DNA of 64,000 bases from Kutzneria kofuensis (GTDB lineage: Bacteria > Actinomycetota > Actinomycetes > Mycobacteriales > Pseudonocardiaceae): NCBI RefSeq assembly GCF_014203355.1, contig NZ_JACHIR010000001.1, positions 8,124,038 through 8,188,037 of the forward strand, read 5' to 3'. The first letter of the stretch is position 1; the number at the start of each line of letters is the position of its first letter. Of this stretch, positions 1 to 8,817 are shown in pieces. Both the position numbers and the translations under genes were made by a program. Under the pieces are notes generated by a model that had not been told where the DNA came from, made no database searches, and worked only from the letters and a program-made list of their open reading frames with translations.

Positions 1-534
1 GTGCTGGTCAACGGGGCCACCGGCAACTTCGGCAGCGCCGGCGTCGCAGTGGCGCTGGCGATGGGCGCGGCCTGCGTGGTGGCCCCCGGGCGTGACGAGA
101 AGATGTTGGCGGAGCTGGAGAACCGCTTCGGCAGTCGCGTCAGGACGGTCCGGCACGGCGACACCGAGGAGATGCGGCGGGCCGCGCCGGGGCCGATCGA
201 CGTCGTGCTGGACCTGCTGCCGCCGTCGGCCGGGAACGAGCCCGTACGGGCCGCCGCGATGACCGTGCGGGAGTACGGCCGGGTGGTGCTGATGGGTGGC
301 GTGCAGGACGACGTCTCGCTGCCGTACCGGTGGTTGATGCGCAACGGGATCACTGTGCGCGGGCAGTGGATGTGCCCGCGCTGGGCCAATTTCCGCTTCG
401 TCGAGCTGGTTCGTTCCGGCCTGCTCGACCTCGACCAGTTCACCGTCACGGAGTTCGCGCTCGACGACATCACCGCCGCCGTGAAGCACGCCGCCACCAG
501 CGGTCGGTTCGCGGCGACCGTGATCGCCCCCTGA
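1..534 (+). CDS. MDR-family zinc/quinone-type oxidoreductase, C-terminal part (5' truncated by window edge)
   Basis: The reading frame is open from the first base, so the true start lies outside the window. The 177 visible residues cover the NAD(P)-binding half of a medium-chain dehydrogenase/reductase: a Rossmann glycine motif (NGATGNFGSAG, residues 4-14) near the start, then a hydrophobic strand with GRVVLMGG (about residues 93-100) and a C-terminal segment typical of alcohol dehydrogenase/quinone reductase family members. The N-terminal catalytic half, including any zinc ligands, is not visible, so the substrate cannot be inferred. It runs toward a convergent TetR gene. Whether it belongs to the biosynthetic cluster is unknown. 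Confidence 0.8.
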   Translation: MLVNGATGNFGSAGVAVALAMGAACVVAPGRDEKMLAELENRFGSRVRTVRHGDTEEMRRAAPGPIDVVLDLLPPSAGNEPVRAAAMTVREYGRVVLMGGVQDDVSLPYRWLMRNGITVRGQWMCPRWANFRFVELVRSGLLDLDQFTVTEFALDDITAAVKHAATSGRFAATVIAP

Positions 535-602
535 AGGCGATCAGCTCCACCGCCGGGCTGTTGCCGCGCCGCTCCTTCAGCGGACGCGTTGTCCCACTGA
601 CG

Positions 603-1241
603 CTACGGTCGCCGGTGAGCCGTGGCCAGCGAGCGTTCGATCTCCTCGGCGCGGTCGCCGGCGCCGAGGAGGAAAGTGCGCAGCTGCGCGTCGTGGCAGG
701 TGCCGGCGTCGTGGGGATCGGCGAGGTAGCGGCCGAGTTCGAGGGTGACGAGGCCGTGCAGGGTGATCCACAGCTGACGGGCGACGAGGTGGGGGTCGGC
801 GTGCCGGAGACGGCGCGCGGCCATGGCCCGGCGCACGGCGGAGACGAGGCACGACAGGGTGTACCGGGCCAGCTGGCGGTCGTCGTCGTTGGGGGAGAAG
901 CCGTCGACGGCGGCGGTGCCGTACATGACGGCGTAGAGGTGTGGGTGCTGCTGGGCGGTGGCCCTGTAGGCGTGGGCCAGTAGGATCAGGTCAGTGACCG
1001 GATCCTCGGTGGGTGCGACCAGGGCGAGCCGGTCGTGCAGTCGCGAGAAACCCTCGTGCACGACGGCCCGCACAAGACCGTCCATGCCACCGAAGTGTGT
1101 GTACACGGCGGAAGTCGAGGCGCCGACCATCGCGGCGAGGCGGCGCGTGGACAGCGCCGGCGGCCCTTCGGCGGCCAGCAGCTCGGCCGCCGCCTCGACC
1201 AAGGCGGCGGCCGTCCGCGGATCGGCGCGACGAGGGCTCAC
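603..1241 (-). CDS. TetR/AcrR family transcriptional regulator
   Basis: This 212-residue protein has an N-terminal TetR helix-turn-helix (about residues 10-57, ending in the recognition segment STSAVYTHFGG) and a helical ligand-binding domain of usual family length. TetR proteins are generally ligand-responsive repressors; the ligand here is unknown. The GTG start lies 3 bp after the stop of the class III aminotransferase gene, so the two are probably cotranscribed and the regulator may control that operon. Confidence 0.88.
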   Translation of the reverse strand: MSPRRADPRTAAALVEAAAELLAAEGPPALSTRRLAAMVGASTSAVYTHFGGMDGLVRAVVHEGFSRLHDRLALVAPTEDPVTDLILLAHAYRATAQQHPHLYAVMYGTAAVDGFSPNDDDRQLARYTLSCLVSAVRRAMAARRLRHADPHLVARQLWITLHGLVTLELGRYLADPHDAGTCHDAQLRTFLLGAGDRAEEIERSLATAHRRP

Positions 1242-1244
1242 AGC

Positions 1245-2609
1245 TCAGCGGGGCGCGATGGTGCCGTCGGGGTGCAGCCGGGTCAGGACGGAGGTCATGG
1301 CCTCGACGGTCCGGGCAGCCTGCTGCTCGTCCATCACCAGCGGCGGGGCGATCACCACGGTGTTGCCGTAGTCGCGAACGATCACCCCGTGGGCCTTGCG
1401 GATCTCGGTGGCGGCGGGACCGGCCATGATCGGCTCACGGGTGGCGCGGTCGGCGACCAGTTCGACGCCGATGGTGGCGCCGGCCATGCGGATGTCGCCG
1501 ACCACGGGCAGCGACTCGGCCGCCGTCAGGCCCTCCCGCAGCCAGGCGCCGATCTGCCGGGAGCGGTCGAGCAGGCCCTCGTTCTCGATCAGGTCCAGGT
1601 TGGCCAGCGCGATCGCACACGCGGTCGGGTGGCCGAAGTAGGTGTAGCCGTGGAAGAAGCCGTCGTCGGTGACGGCGGCGGCGATGTCCTCGTTGAACAG
1701 CACCGCCCCGAGCGGGGCGTAGCCGCTGGTGAGCCCCTTGGCGGTGACGATCATGTCCGGGTCCATGCCGCGGCCGGGGGAGTCGAACCACGCGCCGGTC
1801 CGGCCGAATGCGGTCACCACCTCGTCGGCGATGAGCAGAATCCCGTTGTGCCGCAACAGGGCCCGCACCCGCGGCCAGTAGTCGTCGGGCGGCGGGACCA
1901 CGCCACCGCCGGCCATCACCGGCTCGCCGATCATGGCGGCGATGTTGTGCGCGCCGATCTGCTCGATGGCGGCGGCCAGCTCGTCGATGAGGAAGTCGGT
2001 GCAGCCCCGGCCCTCGAACCACTCGGAGTGGTAAGGGAAGGGCGGCGTCAGCTTGTGCACGTGCGGCAGGTTCGGGCCGACCGCGTGCTGCATGCCGTCG
2101 AAGCCGGTGGCGGTGCCGCTGCCGTAGGTTGCGCCGTGGTAACCGAACCGGCGGGCCAGAATCCAGGTCCGCTCGGACTCGCCCCGCCGGTGGTGGTAGA
2201 GCCGGGCCGCCTTGATCGCGGTGTCCACGCCCTCCGAGCCGCCGCAGGTGAAGAACACCTGGCCCAGCCCGGCCGGCGCGAGGCCGGCCAGCCGGGTGGC
2301 CAGCCGGATCGACTTGTCGTTGGAGAACACGTCGAAGCTGGTGAAGTAGGGCAGCTGCCGGAGCTGCTCGGCGGCGGCCTCGGCCAGCTCGGCGCGGCCG
2401 TGGCCGACCTGGCACAGCCAGTTGGCGCCGCCGGTGGCGTCCAGGTACTCGGCGCCGTCGGCGTCCCACACCGCACACCCCTGGCCGCGCACGATCACGG
2501 CGCGGTCGGTGCGGTCGGAGCGCTGGTGCGGGTGCACCAGGTGCCGGCGGTCCAGGTCCGCGAGGGCGGCCATGTCCAGCGCGGCCGTTGCGAGGAAAGG
2601 AGAAGCCAC
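1245..2609 (-). CDS. Class III PLP-dependent aminotransferase (omega-transaminase type)
   Basis: A fold-type I aminotransferase that would transfer an amino group between an amine or omega-amino acid and a keto acid. With the chosen GTG start it has 454 residues, the family's usual size. Visible motifs: the PLP phosphate region TCGGSEGVDTAIK (about 121-133), the cofactor-contacting Asp in IADEVVTAFGRTGAW (Asp262) and the Schiff-base lysine in VTAKGLTSGY (Lys291). The frame is open 66 bases further upstream to an ATG, but the GTG at 2607-2609 has a GGAG sequence about 11 bases before it and gives the normal family N-terminus. It precedes the TetR gene with a 3-bp gap. Its substrate, and whether it serves the enediyne pathway, are not known. 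Confidence 0.88.
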   Translation of the reverse strand: MASPFLATAALDMAALADLDRRHLVHPHQRSDRTDRAVIVRGQGCAVWDADGAEYLDATGGANWLCQVGHGRAELAEAAAEQLRQLPYFTSFDVFSNDKSIRLATRLAGLAPAGLGQVFFTCGGSEGVDTAIKAARLYHHRRGESERTWILARRFGYHGATYGSGTATGFDGMQHAVGPNLPHVHKLTPPFPYHSEWFEGRGCTDFLIDELAAAIEQIGAHNIAAMIGEPVMAGGGVVPPPDDYWPRVRALLRHNGILLIADEVVTAFGRTGAWFDSPGRGMDPDMIVTAKGLTSGYAPLGAVLFNEDIAAAVTDDGFFHGYTYFGHPTACAIALANLDLIENEGLLDRSRQIGAWLREGLTAAESLPVVGDIRMAGATIGVELVADRATREPIMAGPAATEIRKAHGVIVRDYGNTVVIAPPLVMDEQQAARTVEAMTSVLTRLHPDGTIAPR

Positions 2610-2792
2610 GGCGATCCGCTCCAATCTGCACTTGTCTGTGCGATCGAACCTAGCAATCCCGTTGTCTGGCCCCACCTCTGAGATTGCCCTGCCGCGAACA
2701 CCGCTTCAATTCACCGATTTTCCTGGCTAGCGTCGAACGAAAGACCGCTCAGGACACTGTGGACGATTCCGAGCCAGAGACAGGTGAGGCCC

Positions 2793-3932
2793 GTGTTGCC
2801 CTTCCGTATCGACGTTCCGCAGGACGAGCTGGACGAGCTCCGCGCGCGCATCGCCGCCGCCCGCTGGCCGACCGAGCTGCCCGGGGTGGGCTGGCAGCGC
2901 GGCGTGCCGGTCGGCTACCTGCGCGAGCTGTCCGAGTACTGGCGCACCACCTTCGACTGGCGGGCCGTCGAGCGGGAGCTGAACCGGTGGCCGCAGTTCA
3001 CCGCGGTGATCGGCGGGGCCACCGTGCACTTCCTGCACGTCAGGTCGCCGGAGCCGGACGCGGTGCCGCTGATCATGACTCACGGCTGGCCCAGTTCGGT
3101 CGTGGAGTTCCTGGACGTGATCGGCCCGCTCACCGACCCCCGGTCCCACGGCGGCGATCCGCGCACGGCCTTCCACCTCGTGATCCCGTCCATCCCGGGC
3201 TTCGGCTTCTCCGGTCCCACCACGCAGACCGGCTGGAACGCGCGGCGGGTGGCCGCCGCCTGGGCCGAGCTGATGCGCCGGCTCGGCTACGAGCGCTACG
3301 GCGTGCACGGTGGCGACGCCGGCTCGGTCGTCTCGCTGGAACTGGCCCGCCTGGCCCCCGAGCACGTCCTGGGCGTGCACCTCACCATGCTGCTCACCTT
3401 CCCCTCCGGCGATCCTGCGGAACTGGCCGAGCTGAGTGACCTCGACCAGGAGCGCCTGGCCCGGCTGGCCCGGTTCGACGCCGAGCTGTCCGGCTACATG
3501 AAGCTCCAGTCGACCCGGCCGCAGACCCTGGCCTACGCGCTGACCGACTCACCGATCGGGCAGCTGGCCTGGATCGTGGAGAAGTTCCGGGAGTGGACCG
3601 ATTCCGCCACGGTCCCCGAGGACGCGGTGTCCCGCGACCGGATGCTGGCCACGGTCACGGTGTACTGGCTGACCCGCACTGCCGGCTCGTCGGCCCATCA
3701 CTACTACGAGGGCGCGGCCGACCTGCGCGGCGGTGGCGAGCCGATCGACGCGCCGGTGGGGGTGGCGGTGTTCGGGGCGGACATCCTGCCGCCGATCCGC
3801 CGGCTCGCCGAACGCGACCTGCCCAGGATCGTGCACTGGAGCGAGTTCGAACGGGGCGGCCACTTCCCGGCGCTGGAGCAGCCGGCGGCGCTGGTCGGCG
3901 ACGTGCGGGCGTTCTTCGGCACGGTGAAGTGA
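2793..3932 (+). CDS. Epoxide hydrolase, enediyne-cluster type (alpha/beta hydrolase with EH N-terminal domain)
   Basis: A 379-residue protein with the epoxide-hydrolase N-terminal domain (about residues 3-110) followed by an alpha/beta hydrolase core. Visible catalytic features are the oxyanion motif HGWPSS (97-102), the nucleophile motif GGDAGS with Asp175, and the distal GGHFPALE histidine region. Length and order match the epoxide hydrolases of nine-membered enediyne clusters (SgcF, NcsF2, KedF), which open an epoxide on the enediyne core to a vicinal diol. I chose the GTG at 2793 because an AGGTGA sequence lies just upstream and the product begins like family members; a GTG nine bases earlier is possible. 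It ends in a shared hairpin with the convergent GMC gene. Confidence 0.88.
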   Translation: MLPFRIDVPQDELDELRARIAAARWPTELPGVGWQRGVPVGYLRELSEYWRTTFDWRAVERELNRWPQFTAVIGGATVHFLHVRSPEPDAVPLIMTHGWPSSVVEFLDVIGPLTDPRSHGGDPRTAFHLVIPSIPGFGFSGPTTQTGWNARRVAAAWAELMRRLGYERYGVHGGDAGSVVSLELARLAPEHVLGVHLTMLLTFPSGDPAELAELSDLDQERLARLARFDAELSGYMKLQSTRPQTLAYALTDSPIGQLAWIVEKFREWTDSATVPEDAVSRDRMLATVTVYWLTRTAGSSAHHYYEGAADLRGGGEPIDAPVGVAVFGADILPPIRRLAERDLPRIVHWSEFERGGHFPALEQPAALVGDVRAFFGTVK

Positions 3933-3968
3933 CGCGGTGGGGCGCCGGTCGGGGCGCCCCACCGCGTC
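3931..3968. terminator. Bidirectional hairpin terminator between epoxide hydrolase and GMC oxidoreductase
   Basis: A perfect 16-bp inverted repeat (3931-3946 with 3953-3968) with a 6-base loop lies exactly between two converging genes and overlaps both stop codons. The stem is very GC-rich and has no T-run, as is usual for actinomycete terminators. Confidence 0.75.
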
Positions 3969-5538
3969 AGACCGCGGCCGGGGCCGGTGCGGGCCGCTCG
4001 CGGATCAGGTCGGCGGCCTTCTCGGCGACGGCGATGACCGGCGCGTTGGTGTTGCCACGCACCAGGGTCGGCAGGACTGAGGCATCCACCACCCGCAGGC
4101 CGTCCACACCGAGCACGCGCAGCTCACTGTCCACAACGGACCCCATGGCGCAGGTTCCGACCGGGTGGAACAGGGTCTGCGTGTGCCGCCGGACATAGGC
4201 GCGCAGGTCACTGTCCGATTCGGACTCCGGAGCGAGATGGAGCTTCCCGGTGTAGCGGGCCAGCGGCCCCTGCCGGGCGATGTCCAGGCCGATCCGCAGG
4301 CCCCGCACGGCGACGTCGAGATCGGCCGGGTCGGCATAGTAGTTGTGCACGATGCGAGGCTTGGCCGTCGGATCGTCGGTGGCGATGCGAACGGCGCCCG
4401 TGCTGCGTGGACGCAGCACACAGGCGCCGTAGGACAGGGCGTGGTCGGTCGGCACGCCGAGCCCGCCCTCCGGGAACATCATCGGGGCGACGTGGAACTG
4501 CACGTCCGGCGCCGGCAGTCCGGGCTCGGTGCGGACGAATCCGCCGACCTCGGGCCCGTTGGAGGCCAACGGGCCACGGCGGTGCAGCACGTACTCGCGG
4601 ACGTTGCCCGGCTCCCCGGCGACGAGCAGGCTGACCGGCTCGTCGTGCACGAAGTTCAGGTTCACCTGAGGATGGTCCTGAAGGTTGGCCCCGACCTCGG
4701 GCTGGTCCAGCCACACCGGAATGTCCAGCGCCCGCAGCAGATCGGCCGGGCCGATGCCGGACAGCATGAGCAGCTGCGGCGAGTTGTACGCGCCGGCGGC
4801 CAGGATCACCTCCCGCTCGGCCCGCAGCGTGATCTCCGCGCCGAACCGTCGGCCCACCAGCCCGGTGGCCACGCCCTCGGCCCGGGTGATCCGGTGCACC
4901 TGGAGATCGGTCAGCAGGGTGAGGTTGGGCCGGTGCAGCGCCGGGCGCAGGAAACCCACGGCCGTGCTGCACCGGCGGCCGTCCCGCTGGGTGACCTGGT
5001 ACGCGCCGAAGCCGTCCTGCTCGGCGCCGTTGAAGTCCGAGTTGGCCGGATACCCGGCCGAGCCGGCGGCGGCCACGAAGGCCCGGGTCATCGGATTGCG
5101 GGACCGGCCGTCCGACACCGACAGCGGGCCGCCGACGCCGTGGTAACGGCCGGCGCCGCGTTCGTTGTCCTCGGACCGCAGGAAGTACGGCAGCAGCTCG
5201 GCGTAGCTCCAGCCGGGCTGCCCCCACTCGTCGTAGTCGGCGCGGTGGCCCCGGATGTACACCATCGCGTTCATGGAGCTGGTGCCGCCGAGCACCCGCC
5301 CGCGGGGCAGGTAGATCCGGCGGTTGTCGCAGCGCGGCTCGTCGTGCGTGTCGTAGTCCCAGTCGAGGCTGGTGCGGAACAACTTGCCGAACGCCGACGG
5401 CACGTGCACGTTCTCGCTGGTGTCCGGAGGGCCGGCCTCGACCAGGCAGACCCGCAGGTCCGGGTCCTCGCTCAGCCGGGCGGCCAGCACGCACCCGGCC
5501 GAGCCGCCGCCGACCACCACGTAGTCGTAGGTGTGCAC
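3967..5538 (-). CDS. GMC-family FAD-dependent oxidoreductase (choline dehydrogenase-like)
   Basis: A 523-residue flavoprotein of normal GMC length. The N-terminal FAD dinucleotide motif GGGSAGCVLAARL (about 10-22) is followed by the GMC signature around GRVLGGTSSMNAMVY. The C-terminal HPVGTCAMG carries the family's active-site histidine, and the usual closing segment RGNTNAPVIAVAEKAA is present. GMC enzymes oxidise alcohols to aldehydes or ketones with FAD; the substrate is unknown. It lies 3 bp downstream of the VOC gene and probably shares an operon with that gene and the zinc dehydrogenase at 5930-6952. It is distinct from the second, cholesterol-oxidase-like GMC protein at 56120-57736. 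Confidence 0.92.
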   Translation of the reverse strand: MHTYDYVVVGGGSAGCVLAARLSEDPDLRVCLVEAGPPDTSENVHVPSAFGKLFRTSLDWDYDTHDEPRCDNRRIYLPRGRVLGGTSSMNAMVYIRGHRADYDEWGQPGWSYAELLPYFLRSEDNERGAGRYHGVGGPLSVSDGRSRNPMTRAFVAAAGSAGYPANSDFNGAEQDGFGAYQVTQRDGRRCSTAVGFLRPALHRPNLTLLTDLQVHRITRAEGVATGLVGRRFGAEITLRAEREVILAAGAYNSPQLLMLSGIGPADLLRALDIPVWLDQPEVGANLQDHPQVNLNFVHDEPVSLLVAGEPGNVREYVLHRRGPLASNGPEVGGFVRTEPGLPAPDVQFHVAPMMFPEGGLGVPTDHALSYGACVLRPRSTGAVRIATDDPTAKPRIVHNYYADPADLDVAVRGLRIGLDIARQGPLARYTGKLHLAPESESDSDLRAYVRRHTQTLFHPVGTCAMGSVVDSELRVLGVDGLRVVDASVLPTLVRGNTNAPVIAVAEKAADLIRERPAPAPAAV

Positions 5539-5541
5539 CGC

Positions 5542-5913
5542 TCAGCTCCGCTCGACCACGGCCAGGACGTTGCCGGCGGGATCGCGGAACCAGGCGATGT
5601 TCGGCCCGCGGCCCCGGTAGATCCCCTTGGCATCGGTCTTCGGCCGGGTGTACTGCTCGAACCGCACGCCCTTCTCGGTCAGCTCGTCCACCGCCTGCTC
5701 CACGTCGTCGACGGGGAAGTACAGCGCGGTGTAGGTGGCCGGCGTGTGGTCCGGTTTGGGGTACAAGAGCAGTTGCGTGTGCTCGGACAGGGCGATCCGC
5801 AGCTGGCCGAACCGGCGGGTCACGGCCAGGCCCAGGGTGCCGGCGTAGAACTTCTGCGCCCGGCCCAGGTCGTCCACGGAGAACCCGGCGAACGCCTCGG
5901 ATGGGTTGATCAT
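5542..5913 (-). CDS. VOC-superfamily (glyoxalase/bleomycin-resistance fold) protein
   Basis: A 123-residue single VOC domain: the N-terminal beta-alpha-beta module (AGFSVDDLGRAQKFYAGTLGL) and the C-terminal module ending WFRDPAGNVLAVVE. Members either bind reactive ligands for self-protection or act as metal-dependent isomerases, lyases or dioxygenases. The sequence does not discriminate. It sits between the zinc dehydrogenase (16-bp gap) and the GMC gene (3-bp gap). Drug sequestration is possible in an enediyne cluster but is inference only. Confidence 0.82.
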   Translation of the reverse strand: MINPSEAFAGFSVDDLGRAQKFYAGTLGLAVTRRFGQLRIALSEHTQLLLYPKPDHTPATYTALYFPVDDVEQAVDELTEKGVRFEQYTRPKTDAKGIYRGRGPNIAWFRDPAGNVLAVVERS

Positions 5914-5929
5914 GGGACAGCCTCCTTCG

Positions 5930-6952
5930 CTAGAACGTCACCACCGCGCGGAACAGCGCCTCGCCCCGCGCGACGCGGTCCACGGCGGTGGCCACCTCGC
6001 TCGCCGCGAAGGTCTGCACCCTCGGCCGCACCTGCCCGGACGCCGCCAGGTCCAGCGCCGTGCGCAGCAGGTCCAGGCCGTTGTGGGTCGCGCCGATCAC
6101 CTGCTGCCGCTGGGCGAAGAACGGCCGGGCCAGACTCGGCGGGATGGTGAACGAGCCGGCGGTGTCGATCCCGGCCAGCACCATCCGCCCGTTCGGCCGC
6201 AGGGCCGGCAGGCAGTCGGTGGCCGCGGTGTAGGAGCTGCCCGTGACCAGCACGACGTCGGCGCCGCCGGCCGCGAGCAGTTCCGCACCGGAACCGACCA
6301 CGGCGTCGGCGCCGAGTTCCCGGACCAGGTCGTGCTTGTGCGCCGACCGGGTGACGGCCACGGTCTCGAGGCCGCACGCCTTGGCGAACTGCACGGCCAG
6401 GTGGCCGACCCCGCCGATGCCGAGCACCGCGACCCGTTCGCCCTCCTGCGGCGCGGCGGCGATCAGCGCGCTCCACGCGGTGTATCCGGCGCACATCATC
6501 GGCGCGGCCAGCTCGTCCGGCAGCGTGTCGGGGATGGGCACCGTGGCCTCGGCCGCCGCGACGACGTACTCCGCATGCCCGCCGGGCACGGTGAATCCGG
6601 TCATCACCGGGGCGGCGCAGTTCAGCCCGGTCTGTCCGGTCACGGGCAGGCCCAGCGCGCAGTAGTCGCACGTGCCGCACCCGGCCTGCACCCAGGTCGT
6701 GCCCACCCGGTCGCCGACCTTCAGGTCTCGCACGCCCGGACCGACGTCGGCGACCTCGCCGACCGGCTCGTGGCCGGTGACCGCGGGATCGCCCATCGGG
6801 AACGGCAACACACCGCGCCAGGTCAGCACGTCGTTGTGGCACACCCCGCTGGCCCGCACCCGGATCAGCACCTGCCCCGGTCCGGGGCGCGGGGTCGGCA
6901 CCTCGCGCACCTCCCACTCCTGTCCCACGCCGGGAATGACCGCTGCCCGCAT
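5930..6952 (-). CDS. Zinc-dependent alcohol dehydrogenase (MDR family)
   Basis: A 340-residue NAD(P)-dependent dehydrogenase with catalytic-zinc elements SGVCHND and GHEPVG, a structural-zinc cysteine cluster beginning CGTCDYC, and the Rossmann motif GIGGVGHLAVQFAK. Length and order are normal for AdhP-like alcohol dehydrogenases, which interconvert alcohols and aldehydes. It is the first gene of a likely three-gene minus-strand operon (dehydrogenase, VOC, GMC) and is divergent from the HxlR regulator at 7113, which is a plausible local controller. Confidence 0.9.
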   Translation of the reverse strand: MRAAVIPGVGQEWEVREVPTPRPGPGQVLIRVRASGVCHNDVLTWRGVLPFPMGDPAVTGHEPVGEVADVGPGVRDLKVGDRVGTTWVQAGCGTCDYCALGLPVTGQTGLNCAAPVMTGFTVPGGHAEYVVAAAEATVPIPDTLPDELAAPMMCAGYTAWSALIAAAPQEGERVAVLGIGGVGHLAVQFAKACGLETVAVTRSAHKHDLVRELGADAVVGSGAELLAAGGADVVLVTGSSYTAATDCLPALRPNGRMVLAGIDTAGSFTIPPSLARPFFAQRQQVIGATHNGLDLLRTALDLAASGQVRPRVQTFAASEVATAVDRVARGEALFRAVVTF

Positions 6953-7112
6953 CGCCGCCCCTTCCGTTGCCCATCAGGTGGAATCCAACTGGTGGCCGGG
7001 ACACGTCGGCGGCCGGCCGCTCCGCCGGTTCATCCTCCGCCGGGGCTTGAGGAAGGCACATCTTCCACGTTGCGGCGGATGTCCCGGTCGGCCGCGCTGG
7101 TAGAATTCCGCC

Positions 7113-7784
7113 ATGTCCGGCAGACGGTCCTACGACGACGGGTGCGCCACGGCGCACGCACTGGACCTCGTCGGCGAACGCTGGGCGCTGCTGGTGGTGC
7201 GGGAGCTGTTGTTGGGCCCCAAGCGGTTCACCGACCTGCGGGTCGGTCTGCCGGGTATCAGCCCGAACGTCTTGTCCCAGCGGCTGCGGGAACTGGAACA
7301 GGTCGGCGTGGTGAAGCGGGGACGGCTGACGCCGCCGGCCGCGGCCAGCGTGTACGAGCTGACGGAGTGGGGCCACGAGCTGGAACGGGTGATCCTGGCG
7401 CTGGGGCGGTGGGCCTGCCGGTCGCCGATGATGGCCCACGACGCCGCGGTCGGCGCCGACTCGCTGGTGCTGGCGCTGCGCAACCTGTTCGATCCCCGCG
7501 CGGCCCGGGGGTTCACCCTCACCTTCACGCTTGTGTTGGGTGACAACGACTTCCGTGTGTCGGTCGGCCGCACCCGGTGCCAGGTCAGCCGCGGCGCGGC
7601 CGCGAACCGGGACCTGGTGGTGCGCACCGACGCCACCACGCTCAACGCGCTGCTGTGGGGCGGGCGCGACCTGACCGAGGCGCTGCGGGCCGGGGACGTG
7701 CGGATCACCGGACCGGTGGAGCCGGTCGCCACCTTCCTCACCCTGTTCCCGCTGCCGGAACCGATGCCGCTCACCGGAAGCTGA
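7113..7784 (+). CDS. HxlR-family transcriptional regulator
   Basis: A 223-residue protein with an N-terminal HxlR winged helix (HALDLVGERWALLVVRELL, then LPGISPNVLSQRLRELE) and a C-terminal domain of about 110 residues resembling SCP2-like ligand-binding regions seen in long HxlR proteins. HxlR regulators often respond to aldehydes, quinones or other reactive compounds. It is divergent from the zinc dehydrogenase operon, a common arrangement for a local regulator. Its 3' end overlaps the 3' end of the C45 gene by 14 bp tail to tail. Confidence 0.88.
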   Translation: MSGRRSYDDGCATAHALDLVGERWALLVVRELLLGPKRFTDLRVGLPGISPNVLSQRLRELEQVGVVKRGRLTPPAAASVYELTEWGHELERVILALGRWACRSPMMAHDAAVGADSLVLALRNLFDPRAARGFTLTFTLVLGDNDFRVSVGRTRCQVSRGAAANRDLVVRTDATTLNALLWGGRDLTEALRAGDVRITGPVEPVATFLTLFPLPEPMPLTGS

Positions 7785-8814
7785 CCGGCACCGAGTGCAC
7801 GACACTGCCCGTTCGGTCAGAATCGCCGGTACGCAAGTGCAGTTCGCCGAGCGTCGGGTGCAGCACCACCGTCGCGACAGTGCGTTCGCGGCGGATGTCT
7901 CCGTTGCCGGCGACGTGGATCGGCGGCGTGGACAGCACCGCGAAGTGCTGCTCGGCGCTCGCCGTGACGGGCACCTGCGCCAGTCGGTCCAAGCACGTGT
8001 GCAACCGGCGCACCGAGGACCTACGGGCGAATGGGTTGAGGGCGTCGAAGGGTTCCAGGTCCGGATGGAGGAAGTGGTTGGTGTGCACCAGTTCGTCGCC
8101 GGTGCGCACCCGCAGCCGGCCCGCCACCGCCTCGACCACGGCCGCCTTGCGCCGATCGCACAGCATGAAGCAGCGTGAGCTGGCCAGCGGCAGCCCGTGC
8201 AGCAGCGTGATCGCCTGGTCCACGTCGTCGGCCCGGTCCAGCAGCTCGCGAATGGCCAGATAGGGCGGCACACCGGCGGCCCACTCGCCGCCGAGCAGCA
8301 GGTTCAGGCCGATGGCCAGGCCGGCCGAGTTCAGTCCCAGGTAGCCGAGCTGGCCGGCGAAGCTGAGCACCAGACTGCGCCGCCCGGACAGGTCGAGGTC
8401 GAGCACCGAGAGCTGGTCCTCGAGGTCGCCGTTGAGGTCGACGGTCTGCGCCAGCACCGGCAGCCCCGATCCGCTGCGCGCGTACGTCGTGCAGTCGCCG
8501 CGAGCCGGCACCGTGCGGTAGCCCAGCACTTCACGGCGGATCTGCAACAGCACCGCCTCGTCCCGGCTGATCCCGGCGCCTTCGGCCAATCCGGTGATCT
8601 CGGCGGCGAGCCGGGGCACCGCGGCGGTGATCGCCTCGTCGTACGCGGCGATCACCGGCCGCAGCCCGGCCGGTGAGACGGGGTGCCAGAGGATGCGGTT
8701 GAGGCGGCACAGGTCGTCGGCCAGGAACTCGCGCAGCGCCGTGGCGCGGGCCGCGCCGTGCATCCGGCCCAGTTCCGTCGGATCTCCCGTCGCACGGACC
8801 AAGGGCACGTCCAC
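7771..8814 (-). CDS. C45-family autoproteolytic acyltransferase/hydrolase (acyl-CoA:6-APA acyltransferase-like)
   Basis: This 347-residue protein has the organisation of the C45 (isopenicillin N acyltransferase-like) Ntn-hydrolases. A helical N-terminal region precedes RGDCTTY, in which Cys108 would become the N-terminal nucleophile after self-cleavage; the residue before it is Asp rather than the Gly of penicillin acyltransferase. Downstream it has the typical segment GYLGLNSAGLAIGLNLL and a late TNHFLHPD motif. Family members form or cleave amide bonds. It is the last gene of the hydrazine operon, 3 bp after the GNAT gene. Removing or exchanging an N-acyl group placed by that GNAT is a reasonable but unproven role. 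Confidence 0.82.
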   Translation of the reverse strand: MDVPLVRATGDPTELGRMHGAARATALREFLADDLCRLNRILWHPVSPAGLRPVIAAYDEAITAAVPRLAAEITGLAEGAGISRDEAVLLQIRREVLGYRTVPARGDCTTYARSGSGLPVLAQTVDLNGDLEDQLSVLDLDLSGRRSLVLSFAGQLGYLGLNSAGLAIGLNLLLGGEWAAGVPPYLAIRELLDRADDVDQAITLLHGLPLASSRCFMLCDRRKAAVVEAVAGRLRVRTGDELVHTNHFLHPDLEPFDALNPFARRSSVRRLHTCLDRLAQVPVTASAEQHFAVLSTPPIHVAGNGDIRRERTVATVVLHPTLGELHLRTGDSDRTGSVVHSVPVSFR

Positions 8815-8817
8815 GGG